From the NCBI GenBank assembly GCA_900553305.1, contig USDI01000055.1:1-11730 (forward strand): 11,730 nucleotides of DNA, read 5' to 3'. Both the position numbers and the translations under genes were made by a program. The notes under the pieces were generated by a model that saw nothing but the letters and a program-made list of their open reading frames with translations, was not told where the DNA came from and did not search any database. The DNA comes from an uncultured Lachnospiraceae bacterium (lineage in GTDB: Bacteria > Bacillota > Clostridia > Lachnospirales > Lachnospiraceae). Positions 1 to 6,818 of this stretch are shown piece after piece (positions within the stretch are counted from its first letter, which is position 1; each line of letters opens with the position of its first letter).

Positions 1-1
1 G

Positions 2-439
2 CTGGTCTTTGATTTTCTTGATATCCCCAACAACATGTACAGAGGAAGTCTTTCCGTACTGATTTATATTCTGCTTGGTGCAGTCGGTATTCCGGTATTT
101 GCCGGTTTCTCCGGTGGATTTGGAGTTCTTCTTGGTCAGACCGGTGGGTATATTGTCGGCTTTTTATTTTCTGCTTTATTAATGTGGCTGATGGAAGCGC
201 TTCTTGGAAAGAAGACCTGGGTACTGGGATTATCCATGGTTCTTGGTCTGATTGTATGCTATGCGATCGGAACCGTATGGTTTATGGTGGTATATGCCAG
301 AAATTCCGGTGCAGTAGGGCTTGCAACAGTACTTGGCTGGTGTGTCATTCCTTTTATTATTCCGGATCTGATTAAGATCGGACTGGCACTTGCTTTAAGC
401 AAGAGACTTGGTAAGGCGCTGAAGCTGAATGAGAACTAA
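2..439 (+). CDS. bioY: Biotin transporter BioY (S component), 5' end outside window
   Basis: This is a membrane protein of the BioY family, the substrate-binding component that takes up biotin alone or with an ECF energy-coupling module. The frame is open from the first bases of the window, so the gene is cut at its 5' end. The ATG at 35 has no Shine-Dalgarno sequence and falls inside the family-conserved region, so it is not the start. The visible 145 residues are almost entirely hydrophobic, with about four or five membrane segments. They carry the BioY-like block GSLSVLIYILLGAVGIPVF, then GFSGGFGVLLGQTGGYIVGF, and a C-terminal helix IPDLIKIGLALALSKRL. A complete BioY is usually about 180-200 residues, so roughly 40 are missing. 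The gene overlaps the next one by 11 bases, which suggests translational coupling. The residues just before the conserved block (LDIPNNMYRG) differ from the loop I expect in this family. Assignment is from recognised sequence and is fairly secure. Confidence 0.85.
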   Translation: MVFDFLDIPNNMYRGSLSVLIYILLGAVGIPVFAGFSGGFGVLLGQTGGYIVGFLFSALLMWLMEALLGKKTWVLGLSMVLGLIVCYAIGTVWFMVVYARNSGAVGLATVLGWCVIPFIIPDLIKIGLALALSKRLGKALKLNEN

Positions 440-836
440 GAGGAAGGAACCTGAAATAGTACACCGCATCCGGCCCCATCATGGAATGTGCCTTTATTTC
501 TTCGAAGGGAAAGGGTATAGCAATACCTTTTCCGAGCATATGGCGCAGGTGAAGGAAGAACTTCTTCAAAATAATGGAGAAGCTTTGCTGGAGCTGGTAA
601 CCCGGACCGATGACATCTGCAGTGCCTGTCCTCACAACCTGAACGGGAACTGTGAGACCTATGGAAAGGTGGACGCTTATGATGCCGGTGTGCTGGCATA
701 TTGTGGTCTGGAAAGTGGTCAGAAACTGTCATTTCATGAATTGGAGGATTTGGTGGAAACAAGAATCCTGCGTGCAGGACACGGCAGAGAAATCTGCGGG
801 GACTGTGAATGGAGCAGCATCTGCCATAAAGAATGA
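429..836 (+). CDS. DUF1284 family cysteine-rich protein
   Basis: This is a 135-residue soluble protein of the DUF1284 family, whose function is unknown. It shows the family's N-terminal RPHH motif (residues 15-18) followed by C21 and the GKGYSNTF segment. It then has cysteines at 64, 67, 75, 92, 123, 126 and 132. They form a C-x2-C-x7-C cluster (ICSACPHN...NC) and a C-terminal C-x2-C-x5-C cluster (CGDCEWSSIC). Eight cysteines with two histidines after RP suggest a metal or iron-sulfur site; this is inference. The ATG at 429 lies inside the end of bioY and has only a weak Shine-Dalgarno sequence, so its translation is probably coupled to bioY. The next in-frame ATG would remove the RPHH motif, which supports 429. 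An intrinsic terminator at 861-896 closes the transcript. A role linked to biotin is suggested only by position. Confidence 0.85.
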   Translation: MRTKRKEPEIVHRIRPHHGMCLYFFEGKGYSNTFSEHMAQVKEELLQNNGEALLELVTRTDDICSACPHNLNGNCETYGKVDAYDAGVLAYCGLESGQKLSFHELEDLVETRILRAGHGREICGDCEWSSICHKE

Positions 837-860
837 GCAGGAAGAATAAAGTGATACGGT

Positions 861-896
861 CAGGGAGGCGGAAGTAGTGATCCGCCCCCTGTTTTT
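861..896 (+). terminator. Intrinsic terminator after bioY-DUF1284
   Basis: The arms 861-872 (cagggaggcgga) and 881-891 (tccgccccctg) pair over 11 base pairs with one bulged A. The loop is 8 bases, and five T residues follow at 892-896. The T run is on the plus-strand side only, so it serves the bioY-DUF1284 transcript. Confidence 0.85.
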
Positions 897-931
897 GGCT
901 TGTAATGAGGATTGCTGTGCAATAAAACAGG

Positions 932-960
932 TTGACGGCAGTCCATCTGAAACGTATAAT
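932..960 (+). promoter_or_regulatory. Sigma-A promoter for the SpoVB-like flippase gene
   Basis: TTGACG at 932-937 and a perfect TATAAT at 955-960 are separated by the ideal 17 bases. Transcription would begin near 967, giving a short leader of about 23 bases before the ATG at 990. GGGAG at 975-979 is the ribosome binding site. Confidence 0.85.
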
Positions 961-989
961 AAACTTGTAATTTTGGGAGCGTTAAACGA

Positions 990-2804
990 ATGCCGAATAA
1001 CAAGAAAAAAGATGGACTGATTATGCAGGCGGGGATTCTGGCCGTAGCCGGAATCATTGTCCGTATCATCGGGCTTTTGTATAACACACCTTTAACGAAT
1101 ATTATCGGAGATGAAGGATTTGGATACTACAGCAATGCTTATACGGCATACAGTATCGTCCTTCTGATTTCTTCCTATAGTATTCCGTCAGCCGTATCGA
1201 AGGTCATCGCACAGAAGCTCGCCAAAAGAGAATATCGGAATGCACACCGGATTTTTCAGTGTGCATTGATTTATGTGCTGGTAGTCGGTGGAATTGCCAG
1301 CTTATTTGTGTTTTTCTTTGCATCATATATGGTAGACCTCGGGGGCTCGGTACTGCCTCTCAGGATTCTGGCACCAACCATATTTTTCAGCGGTATCCTT
1401 GGCGTATTCCGCGGATATTTTCAAGCGCACAAATCCATGGTACAGACCTCAGTTTCGCAGATCCTGGAACAGATTGTGAATGCCGGAGTCAGTGTCCTGA
1501 TGGCATATCTCCTTGTCAGGATGGTAAAGGGAGAGAGCGAAACCACGCAGGCTTCCTTCGGTGCAGCCGGAGGTACGATCGGTACAGGGGCAGGCGTTAT
1601 TTTTGCATTGCTTTTTATGATGGGTGTTTATGCGCTGAATAAAGGCATGATCCATCGGCAGATTGACCGGGATAAGACGGTTCATGAAGATTCCCGCAAA
1701 GAAATTTTCAAGATGATTATTATGGTGGTGACACCGTTTATTTTAAGTACGGCCATTTATAACATTAATACCTTTCTGGATCAGAAGATTTACCAGACGA
1801 TTTCCCTTACAATACAACAGAAGACCGAAGCAGCCGTATCCTTTGATTTAAGTGCGATGGCGAAGGCAACGAAGCTTGCCAATATTCCGATTGCACTCGC
1901 AAGTGCGATGGCAACGGCACTGATCCCCGGTATTTCCAGTGACTTTGCACGTGGAGATCTTGAGGGCGCAAAGAGTAAGGTGTCACGTTCCGTAAAGGTA
2001 ACGATGTTTATTTCCATTCCGGCAGCCGTGGGAATGGGAGTACTCAGCCGGCCCTGTGTGCAGGTGATTTTCCACCAGAAGGCATCCCTTGATATTTCCG
2101 CAGCGATGCTTGCCGTGCTTGCCGTAACGATTGTGTTATATGGATTATCCACTCTTACCCAGGCAGTTTTACAGTCGATCGGTAAGATGAATACACCGAT
2201 CATCAATGCATTGCTTGCATTGATCATTCATGCGGTCATCATGGTGCTTGGCATGGTTTATCTTGCTCCGGAATGGGGCTTATACTGCTACGCGGGTTCA
2301 AGTGTCATTTATGCCCTGCTCTTATGTATTTTTAATGGAATTTCTGTCCGTAAACATTTGAAATATAAGCAGGAAGTGGAACGTACCTTTATCCGTCCTG
2401 TTCTTTGCTCCGTATTAATGGGAGCGGTAGCATACGGAACCTATTTCGGACTTTACCGGTTGCTTCCCATTAATCTGGTGTGTCTGGCCGTTGCGATCGG
2501 GCTTGCCTGCGCAGTATATTTCGTGCTGGTGATCCGGTGGAGAGCCATTACGGAAGAGGAGATGAAGAGTCTGCCGAAGGGTACGCTTCTGATTAAGATT
2601 GCGAAGAAGACCCACCTGCTAAAGCCGGAGGCACCGGTTAATTCATCGGCTGATGTACAGCCCGGAAGGACACCTGCAAAGAAAGCAAAGACATCAGCAG
2701 AACGCTCCAAAGTACAGAATGGCAAAATACAAAACAGTAATAAAAAGGTGCCGGAAGCAACGCTCCCGACACCGGAGGATGAGGATTACTGGCTGGACGA
2801 TTAA
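990..2804 (+). CDS. SpoVB/YtgP/MurJ-like lipid-linked oligosaccharide flippase
   Basis: This is a 604-residue polytopic membrane protein of the MOP (MVF/polysaccharide transporter) superfamily, closest in character to Bacillus SpoVB and YtgP. Members move lipid-linked cell-wall or polysaccharide precursors across the membrane; some act as lipid II flippases and SpoVB is needed for the spore cortex. It has about 14 hydrophobic segments between residues 10 and 517. The N-terminal region (AGIIVRIIGLLYNTPLTNIIG, DEGFGYYSNAY) and the RGYFQAHKSM motif at 141-150 are typical. The start at 990 has GGGAG upstream and sits just after a strong promoter. Residues 545-604 form a hydrophilic tail rich in K, N, P and finally acidic residues (EDEDYWLDD). 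This makes it longer than SpoVB, which is about 520 residues. The tail is probably cytoplasmic and disordered, and its DNA also holds the rqcH terminator. Whether it serves vegetative wall synthesis, sporulation or capsule cannot be told from sequence. Confidence 0.88.
   Translation: MPNNKKKDGLIMQAGILAVAGIIVRIIGLLYNTPLTNIIGDEGFGYYSNAYTAYSIVLLISSYSIPSAVSKVIAQKLAKREYRNAHRIFQCALIYVLVVGGIASLFVFFFASYMVDLGGSVLPLRILAPTIFFSGILGVFRGYFQAHKSMVQTSVSQILEQIVNAGVSVLMAYLLVRMVKGESETTQASFGAAGGTIGTGAGVIFALLFMMGVYALNKGMIHRQIDRDKTVHEDSRKEIFKMIIMVVTPFILSTAIYNINTFLDQKIYQTISLTIQQKTEAAVSFDLSAMAKATKLANIPIALASAMATALIPGISSDFARGDLEGAKSKVSRSVKVTMFISIPAAVGMGVLSRPCVQVIFHQKASLDISAAMLAVLAVTIVLYGLSTLTQAVLQSIGKMNTPIINALLALIIHAVIMVLGMVYLAPEWGLYCYAGSSVIYALLLCIFNGISVRKHLKYKQEVERTFIRPVLCSVLMGAVAYGTYFGLYRLLPINLVCLAVAIGLACAVYFVLVIRWRAITEEEMKSLPKGTLLIKIAKKTHLLKPEAPVNSSADVQPGRTPAKKAKTSAERSKVQNGKIQNSNKKVPEATLPTPEDEDYWLDD
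2742..2773 (-). terminator. Intrinsic terminator for rqcH, inside the flippase coding end
   Basis: Read on the minus strand, arms 2773-2762 and 2758-2747 form a 12-base-pair stem with a 3-base loop, followed by five U from 2746 to 2742. Two positions pair only as G-U in the minus-strand RNA; the plus-strand RNA would have A-C mismatches there. That orientation matches a terminator for rqcH, whose stop codon is about 70 bases upstream. The DNA also encodes about residues 586-595 of the flippase tail. Confidence 0.72.
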
Positions 2805-2841
2805 GAATACTCCGGATGGTTCGGTGAGAGTCTTAATCGAT

Positions 2842-4599
2842 TCATTCTTCAACTAAAGTCAGTCTGGAAATATCGGCATCAATCAACATTGAATAATTGG
2901 TATAATATACTACAAAGCCTGGTTTCGCACCACCGGGCTTTTTTACGTTTTTTTTCTGGAGGTAATCAACCTCAATTTTGGACTGACCCTTTGCCTTGGA
3001 ATAAAAGGCAGCAAGGCGGGCGGCATCTTCATAGGTGGCATCGGTAAGCTCCCGTCCTTCGCATTTTACAATGACGTGGGAGCCTGGTCTGCCCTTCGCA
3101 TGGAACCACCAGTCATTGCCGGTTGCAAACTGGAAGGTCAGTTCATCGTTCTGGAAATTGTTTTTGCCAACATAAATATGGAAGCCGTCCGGATTGACAT
3201 AGTGAAGCGGATGGCTCTTGAAGCGGGCTTTTTTCGCATTCCCTTTCCGGCGGATATAACCGCTTTCCATCATTTCTTCCCTGATCTGTGCAAGGTCATC
3301 CTCGGATTGTGCAATATCGAGCGCATTCTGGATGGATTCCAGATGATCAATCTCGTCCCTGACTTCGACCGTAAGCCTGGAGAGTGCCTCGCAGGTACGT
3401 TTCAGTTTCCCGTATTTATCAAAATATTTCTTGCTGTTTTCAATCGGTGTAAGCTGCGGATCAAGAGGAATCGTGATCATTTCATTAGTATAATAATTTA
3501 GTGCCTCCATGGATTTGCTTCCGGGAGCCACGTTGTAACCATAGGTGTTGATCAGTTCTCCGTAAACCTTGTATTTTTCTTTCTTTTCGGTATCCTTCAT
3601 CTGGTGAAGCTGCAGATCGTATTTCTTAATATCACGCTCCAAAATGGTCTGTACGATTTTACGCAGATCTACCGAACGCTGGCGGATCCTTGTGTAAGTA
3701 TTTTTCTCCGCATAATAATGTTCTAACAATTCGCTGATCGAAGAAAAAGGGGTACATTCTTCCTTCGGGTAGCTGCATAGAGGGAGAGCGGAAAATTCCA
3801 CCGGCCGGTCATTTTCATAAACAATGACCGGTGCAAAATCAGCTTCTTTAATCCGCTGCACGGATGCGGAAAAGGCGTCATATAACCGGGAAAGTGCATG
3901 CTGTCCTTCGACGGAAGCGGTAAAGTATTCGGTCGGAAGATCCCCGTCCACACCGGCCTCATAACACATTTCCTGTGCAAAAAAAGGAGAGAGTCCTGTG
4001 AAGTTACCGTAGATTGCTTTATAGGCAGGAAGTGCCTTCGACAGGAAGCGTTCACAGAAGGTTTCCCTCGTAACCGTAAGAGGATCGGACTTGTCCTGCG
4101 TCTCCGGAATGAAATAATCGCGTCCGGGAAGAACCTCACGGACAGAGCTTACCATACCGGAAATATGCTTGATGCTGTCAATGATTTTATTTTCTTCATT
4201 CACGAAGATAATGTTGCTGTGCTTGCCCATCAGCTCGATGATCAGACGTTTGTGACAAAGATCCCCCATGTCATTGTAATGCTCTACATGAAGCTCGATG
4301 ATACGCTCTAAGCCCGGCTGGGTAATTTCGGTAATTCTGCCGTTTTGCAGGTGCTTGCGCAAAAGCATGGTAAAGCTTGGCGCAGTCATGGGACTTGGTT
4401 TATTCTGACCGGTAAAATAAATGAGCGGAAGGGAAGCGTCCGCAGAAAGCAAAAGGCGCTTCTGACCTCCGTCTGTGGTCTTTAAGGTAAGGATCAGCTC
4501 ATCGCTTTCGGGCTGCGCAATTTTATAGATCCGGCTGTTTAACAGATCCTTTTTTAATTCTGCTGCAACGGCAGCAACGGTAATTCCATCAAATGCCAT
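2842..4599 (-). CDS. rqcH: RqcH, NFACT-family ribosome quality control factor
   Basis: This 585-residue NFACT protein is the bacterial Rqc2/NEMF homologue (formerly YloA, or fibronectin-binding protein A). RqcH binds peptidyl-tRNA-obstructed 50S subunits, recruits tRNA-Ala and adds C-terminal alanine tails that mark the nascent chain for proteolysis. Visible parts are the NFACT-N domain beginning MAFDGITVAAV, a helix-hairpin-helix-like stretch around GLSPFFAQE (202-210), a long charged coiled-coil region (about 290-435) and the NFACT-R domain (about 465-560, with NDWWFHAKGRPGSHVIVK). The Asp-Arg pair known to be essential in Bacillus appears here as E98-R99 (GLERI). The start is supported by AGGAG six bases upstream. 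The gene has its own divergent promoter and converges on the flippase gene, ending 37 bases from its stop. It lies next to yicC, as in the Bacillus ylo region. Confidence 0.95.
   Translation of the reverse strand: MAFDGITVAAVAAELKKDLLNSRIYKIAQPESDELILTLKTTDGGQKRLLLSADASLPLIYFTGQNKPSPMTAPSFTMLLRKHLQNGRITEITQPGLERIIELHVEHYNDMGDLCHKRLIIELMGKHSNIIFVNEENKIIDSIKHISGMVSSVREVLPGRDYFIPETQDKSDPLTVTRETFCERFLSKALPAYKAIYGNFTGLSPFFAQEMCYEAGVDGDLPTEYFTASVEGQHALSRLYDAFSASVQRIKEADFAPVIVYENDRPVEFSALPLCSYPKEECTPFSSISELLEHYYAEKNTYTRIRQRSVDLRKIVQTILERDIKKYDLQLHQMKDTEKKEKYKVYGELINTYGYNVAPGSKSMEALNYYTNEMITIPLDPQLTPIENSKKYFDKYGKLKRTCEALSRLTVEVRDEIDHLESIQNALDIAQSEDDLAQIREEMMESGYIRRKGNAKKARFKSHPLHYVNPDGFHIYVGKNNFQNDELTFQFATGNDWWFHAKGRPGSHVIVKCEGRELTDATYEDAARLAAFYSKAKGQSKIEVDYLQKKNVKKPGGAKPGFVVYYTNYSMLIDADISRLTLVEE
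2914..2944 (+). terminator. Intrinsic terminator for the flippase gene, inside rqcH
   Basis: Arms 2914-2923 (aaagcctggt) and 2932-2941 (accgggcttt) form a 10-base-pair stem with an 8-base loop. One pair is G-U in plus-strand RNA and would be an A-C mismatch in the minus-strand RNA. Six T residues follow at 2939-2944 (the first three are also stem), with a further T run after ACG. It lies 110-140 bases past the flippase stop, within the 3' coding end of rqcH. The same DNA encodes the KKPGGAKPGF segment of RqcH, a conserved region, so part of the pattern could come from coding constraint. Confidence 0.7.
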
Positions 4600-4639
4600 G
4601 TCGTACTCCTGTGTTTTAAGGTTTTTATGAATAGTTTAG

Positions 4640-4668
4640 AGTATAGCATATTTATGGGAGATCTTAAA
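4640..4668 (-). promoter_or_regulatory. Extended -10 promoter for rqcH
   Basis: On the minus strand TATACT (4645-4640) is preceded directly by TGC (4648-4646), giving an extended -10 element. A weak -35 (TTTAAG, 4668-4663) lies 17 bases upstream. The leader to the rqcH ATG would be about 35 bases. The promoter is back to back with the yicC promoter. Confidence 0.6.
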
Positions 4669-4688
4669 GTGGTTTTGTAGAGAAAGCC

Positions 4689-4717
4689 TTGACGGAAAGC
4701 GCACGTTCACCTATAAT
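4689..4717 (+). promoter_or_regulatory. Sigma-A promoter of the yicC-remA-gmk-rpoZ operon
   Basis: TTGACG at 4689-4694 and TATAAT at 4712-4717 are 17 bases apart. Transcription should start near 4724. That makes the ATG at 4726 an unlikely start and supports the ATG at 4759, which has AAGGGA six bases upstream. Confidence 0.85.
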
Positions 4718-4758
4718 AATTAGGTATGTATTGGACGTTACGAAAGAAGGGAAATACC

Positions 4759-5637
4759 ATGATTAAGAGCATGACCGGTTTCGGCAGATGCGAGATTCAG
4801 GAAGCAGACCGTAAGATCACCGTCGAGATGAAGTCCGTGAATCACCGTTATTTGGATGTAAACATTAAGATGCCCAAGAAGCTTAATTTCTTTGAGGCAG
4901 CGATCCGTAATGAGTTAAAGAATTATATCCAGCGCGGTAAGGTGGACATTTTTATCACCTATGAGGATTATACGGAGTCTAATGTCTGCGTCAAGTATAA
5001 TAAGGAGCTTGCAGCAGAATACCTGAAATACTTAAATCAGATGTCAGAGGAATTCGGTCTAGACAATGATATTCGTGTATCCGCATTATCCAGATATCCG
5101 GAAATCTTTACCATGGAAGAACAGACCATTGATGAGGAAGCATTGTGGCAGTTACTTGACCGTGCCATTATGGGGGCGGCAGAAGGCTTTGTAGAAACCA
5201 GAATCAAAGAGGGTGAGAACCTGAAAAACGATCTGTGCGAGAAGCTTGAAGGGATGCTTGCCCATGTGGATTTTATCACAGAGCGGTCCCCCGAGATTAT
5301 TGCAGAGTATAAGCAGAAGCTGACCGATAAGGTGAAGGAACTGTTAGAAGATACCAAGATTGACGAAAGCCGCCTGCTCATGGAGGTTACCATTTTTGCA
5401 GATAAGGTGTGTGTGGATGAAGAACTGGTGCGCTTAAGAAGCCATATTGAAGCAACGAGGGATGCCCTCATTGCAGGTGGAGGCATCGGACGGAAACTTG
5501 ACTTCATTGCACAGGAAATGAACCGTGAGGCGAACACTATTCTGTCCAAGTCAAGTGACCTTGAGATTTCCAACCGTGCGATTGAATTAAAGACGGAAAT
5601 CGAGAAGGTGCGCGAGCAGATTCAGAATATCGAGTAA
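4759..5637 (+). CDS. yicC: YicC/YloC family endoribonuclease
   Basis: This 292-residue protein belongs to the YicC (Bacillus YloC) family, whose E. coli member is a metal-dependent endoribonuclease affecting small-RNA and mRNA turnover. The sequence begins with the near-invariant MIKSMTGFGR and continues with VEMKSVNHRYLDVNIKMP (the YicC N domain, roughly 1-155). The C-terminal DUF1732 part contains EELVRLRSHI (221-230) and GRKLDFIAQEMNREANTILSK, followed by SDLEISNRAIELKTEIEKVREQ with bases to the family's C terminus. Length is normal. An in-frame ATG at 4726 is rejected because it lies at the predicted transcription start and adds residues absent from the family. It is the first gene of an operon with remA ten bases downstream, the same order as yloC-remA-gmk-rpoZ in Bacillus. 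Confidence 0.95.
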   Translation: MIKSMTGFGRCEIQEADRKITVEMKSVNHRYLDVNIKMPKKLNFFEAAIRNELKNYIQRGKVDIFITYEDYTESNVCVKYNKELAAEYLKYLNQMSEEFGLDNDIRVSALSRYPEIFTMEEQTIDEEALWQLLDRAIMGAAEGFVETRIKEGENLKNDLCEKLEGMLAHVDFITERSPEIIAEYKQKLTDKVKELLEDTKIDESRLLMEVTIFADKVCVDEELVRLRSHIEATRDALIAGGGIGRKLDFIAQEMNREANTILSKSSDLEISNRAIELKTEIEKVREQIQNIE

Positions 5638-5647
5638 GAGGTGTCCT

Positions 5648-5908
5648 TTGAACAGATTGATTCATATTGGATTTGGAAATATTGTAAATGCAGGCAAAAT
5701 TATTGCAGTAGTAAGTCCGGATTCCGCACCGGTGAAGCGTATGGTGCAGAAGGCAAGGGAACTGGGTACAGCAATTGATGCCACGCAGGGACGTAAGACA
5801 AAATCCGTTCTCGTAATGGAAAACAGCCAGCTTGTTTTATCCGCGCTGCTGCCGGAGACCATTGCACAGAGAGCGCAGGCAGAAAGCAGAGACGATGATG
5901 AAGCGTAA
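5648..5908 (+). CDS. remA: RemA-like extracellular matrix regulator (DUF370)
   Basis: This small 86-residue protein of the DUF370/RemA family is a DNA-binding activator of biofilm matrix and osmoprotectant genes in Bacillus subtilis. The match is clear: HIGFGNIVNAGKIIAVVSPD, SAPVKRMVQKARE, IDATQGRKTKSVLVM and LSALLPETIAQR all follow the family pattern. The start is TTG at 5648, with AGAGGTG at 5637-5643 as ribosome binding site. No ATG lies in the right place, and the N terminus matches RemA from this point. RemA assembles into oligomeric arcs that wrap DNA, and the Arg/Lys-rich RKTKS loop is consistent with that. The targets in this organism are unknown. It sits between yicC and gmk, overlapping gmk by 14 bases. 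Confidence 0.92.
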   Translation: MNRLIHIGFGNIVNAGKIIAVVSPDSAPVKRMVQKARELGTAIDATQGRKTKSVLVMENSQLVLSALLPETIAQRAQAESRDDDEA

Positions 5909-6518
5909 AGGAATACTGATTGTAGTATCCGGTTTTTCGGGGGCCGGTAAGGGAACTCTGATGAAGAAGCTTATGGAAGAGTATGATAATTATGCATTGT
6001 CGATTTCCATGACAACCAGAAATCCCCGTCCCGGTGAAGAAGATGGCCGTGAGTATTTTTTTGTGACAAAGGAACAGTTTGAAGAGAAAATAGGGCAGGA
6101 TGGTCTGGTTGAATATGCCAGTTACTGTGACAATTACTACGGAACACCGAGAGTTTATGTAGAGCAGCAGTTAGAAGCAGGTAAGGATGTCATCCTTGAA
6201 ATCGAAATTCAGGGTGCTTTAAAGATAAAAGAGAAATTTCCGACGGCATTGCTGTTATTTGTCATGCCGCCCAGTGCGAAGGAGCTTCGCAGGAGACTTA
6301 CCGGCAGAGGAACTGAGACGCAGGAAGTCATTGACCAGCGGATGCACCGTGCGATGGAAGAGGCACAGGGAATTGAACAGTATGATTATATTGTGATCAA
6401 TGATCAGCTGGAAGAATGTGTGAAGGAGTTACATGCTATTATAGGTGCGGCTCATAACACCCCTTTCAGAAATGAGGAGTTTATTAATAATATGAGAAAG
6501 GAACTGAAGGCACTTTAG
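5895..6518 (+). CDS. gmk: Guanylate kinase
   Basis: This enzyme phosphorylates GMP and dGMP to the diphosphates with ATP, feeding nucleotide synthesis and (p)ppGpp balance. It is 207 residues, the usual length. It has a P-loop GFSGAGKGT (13-21) in which the customary Pro after the first Gly is Phe. The GMP-binding segment is TTRNPRPGEEDGREYFF (40-56), with YYGTPR around 81-86. EIEIQGALKIK replaces the more common DIDVQGA, and the lid contains RRRLTGRGTE. Two adjacent ATG codons (5895 and 5898) are possible starts; I chose the first, and neither has a strong Shine-Dalgarno sequence. Both lie inside the end of remA, so translation is probably coupled. An open frame continues upstream to 5832, but that extension is not part of the family. 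Confidence 0.95.
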   Translation: MMKRKGILIVVSGFSGAGKGTLMKKLMEEYDNYALSISMTTRNPRPGEEDGREYFFVTKEQFEEKIGQDGLVEYASYCDNYYGTPRVYVEQQLEAGKDVILEIEIQGALKIKEKFPTALLLFVMPPSAKELRRRLTGRGTETQEVIDQRMHRAMEEAQGIEQYDYIVINDQLEECVKELHAIIGAAHNTPFRNEEFINNMRKELKAL

Positions 6519-6541
6519 CCTTTGGCGAAAGGAGAAATAAT

Positions 6542-6811
6542 ATGTTACATCCATCTTATTCAGATTTGATGAACGTCGTAAACAGTGGCGTAGAATCCGG
6601 TGAAGAACCGGTTGTTAACAGCAGATATTCCATCGTGATGGCTACTGCAAAGAGAGCAAGACAGATCATCGGAGGCAAGAAAGCACTGGTGAATGTCAAA
6701 GGTGCAAAGCCGTTATCCATTGCTGTTGAAGAACTGAATCAGGGCAAAATCCAGATTCTTACCGAAGAGGAAGCAAATGCTCTGAGTACCGATACCGAAG
6801 AAGAGCAATAG
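6542..6811 (+). CDS. rpoZ: RNA polymerase omega subunit
   Basis: This is the omega subunit of RNA polymerase, which helps assemble and stabilise the beta' subunit. The 89-residue protein has the family core SRYSIVMATAKRARQI (28-42) and AKPLSIAVEELNQGKIQIL (55-73), with an acidic C-terminal tail (STDTEEEQ). The start is clear: AAAGGAG precedes the ATG by seven bases. It follows gmk by 23 bases, a gmk-rpoZ pairing found widely in bacteria. An imperfect terminator-like hairpin lies just after its stop. Confidence 0.95.
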   Translation: MLHPSYSDLMNVVNSGVESGEEPVVNSRYSIVMATAKRARQIIGGKKALVNVKGAKPLSIAVEELNQGKIQILTEEEANALSTDTEEEQ

Positions 6812-6818
6812 AAACACG

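Noticed and set aside
2805..2841. Terminator hairpin in the flippase-rqcH gap
   Set aside because: Only a 4-base stem (actc/gagt) with a long loop and no T tract can be drawn; the hairpins inside the flanking genes are far better.
2894..2906. Extended -10 sequence (TTGGTATAAT) on the plus strand inside rqcH
   Set aside because: No -35 is present and it lies just before the plus-strand terminator, so any transcript would be trivially short. The bases are explained by codons for a Tyr/Thr/Asn-rich stretch.
5037..5573. Minus-strand open frame of 178 codons inside yicC
   Set aside because: It is antisense to a well-recognised gene, very rich in Ser and Arg as expected from antisense of Glu/Lys-rich codons, and has no family resemblance or ribosome binding site.
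5832..5894. Upstream extension of gmk from the ATG at 5832
   Set aside because: It lies wholly inside remA in another frame and adds residues with no match to guanylate kinases.
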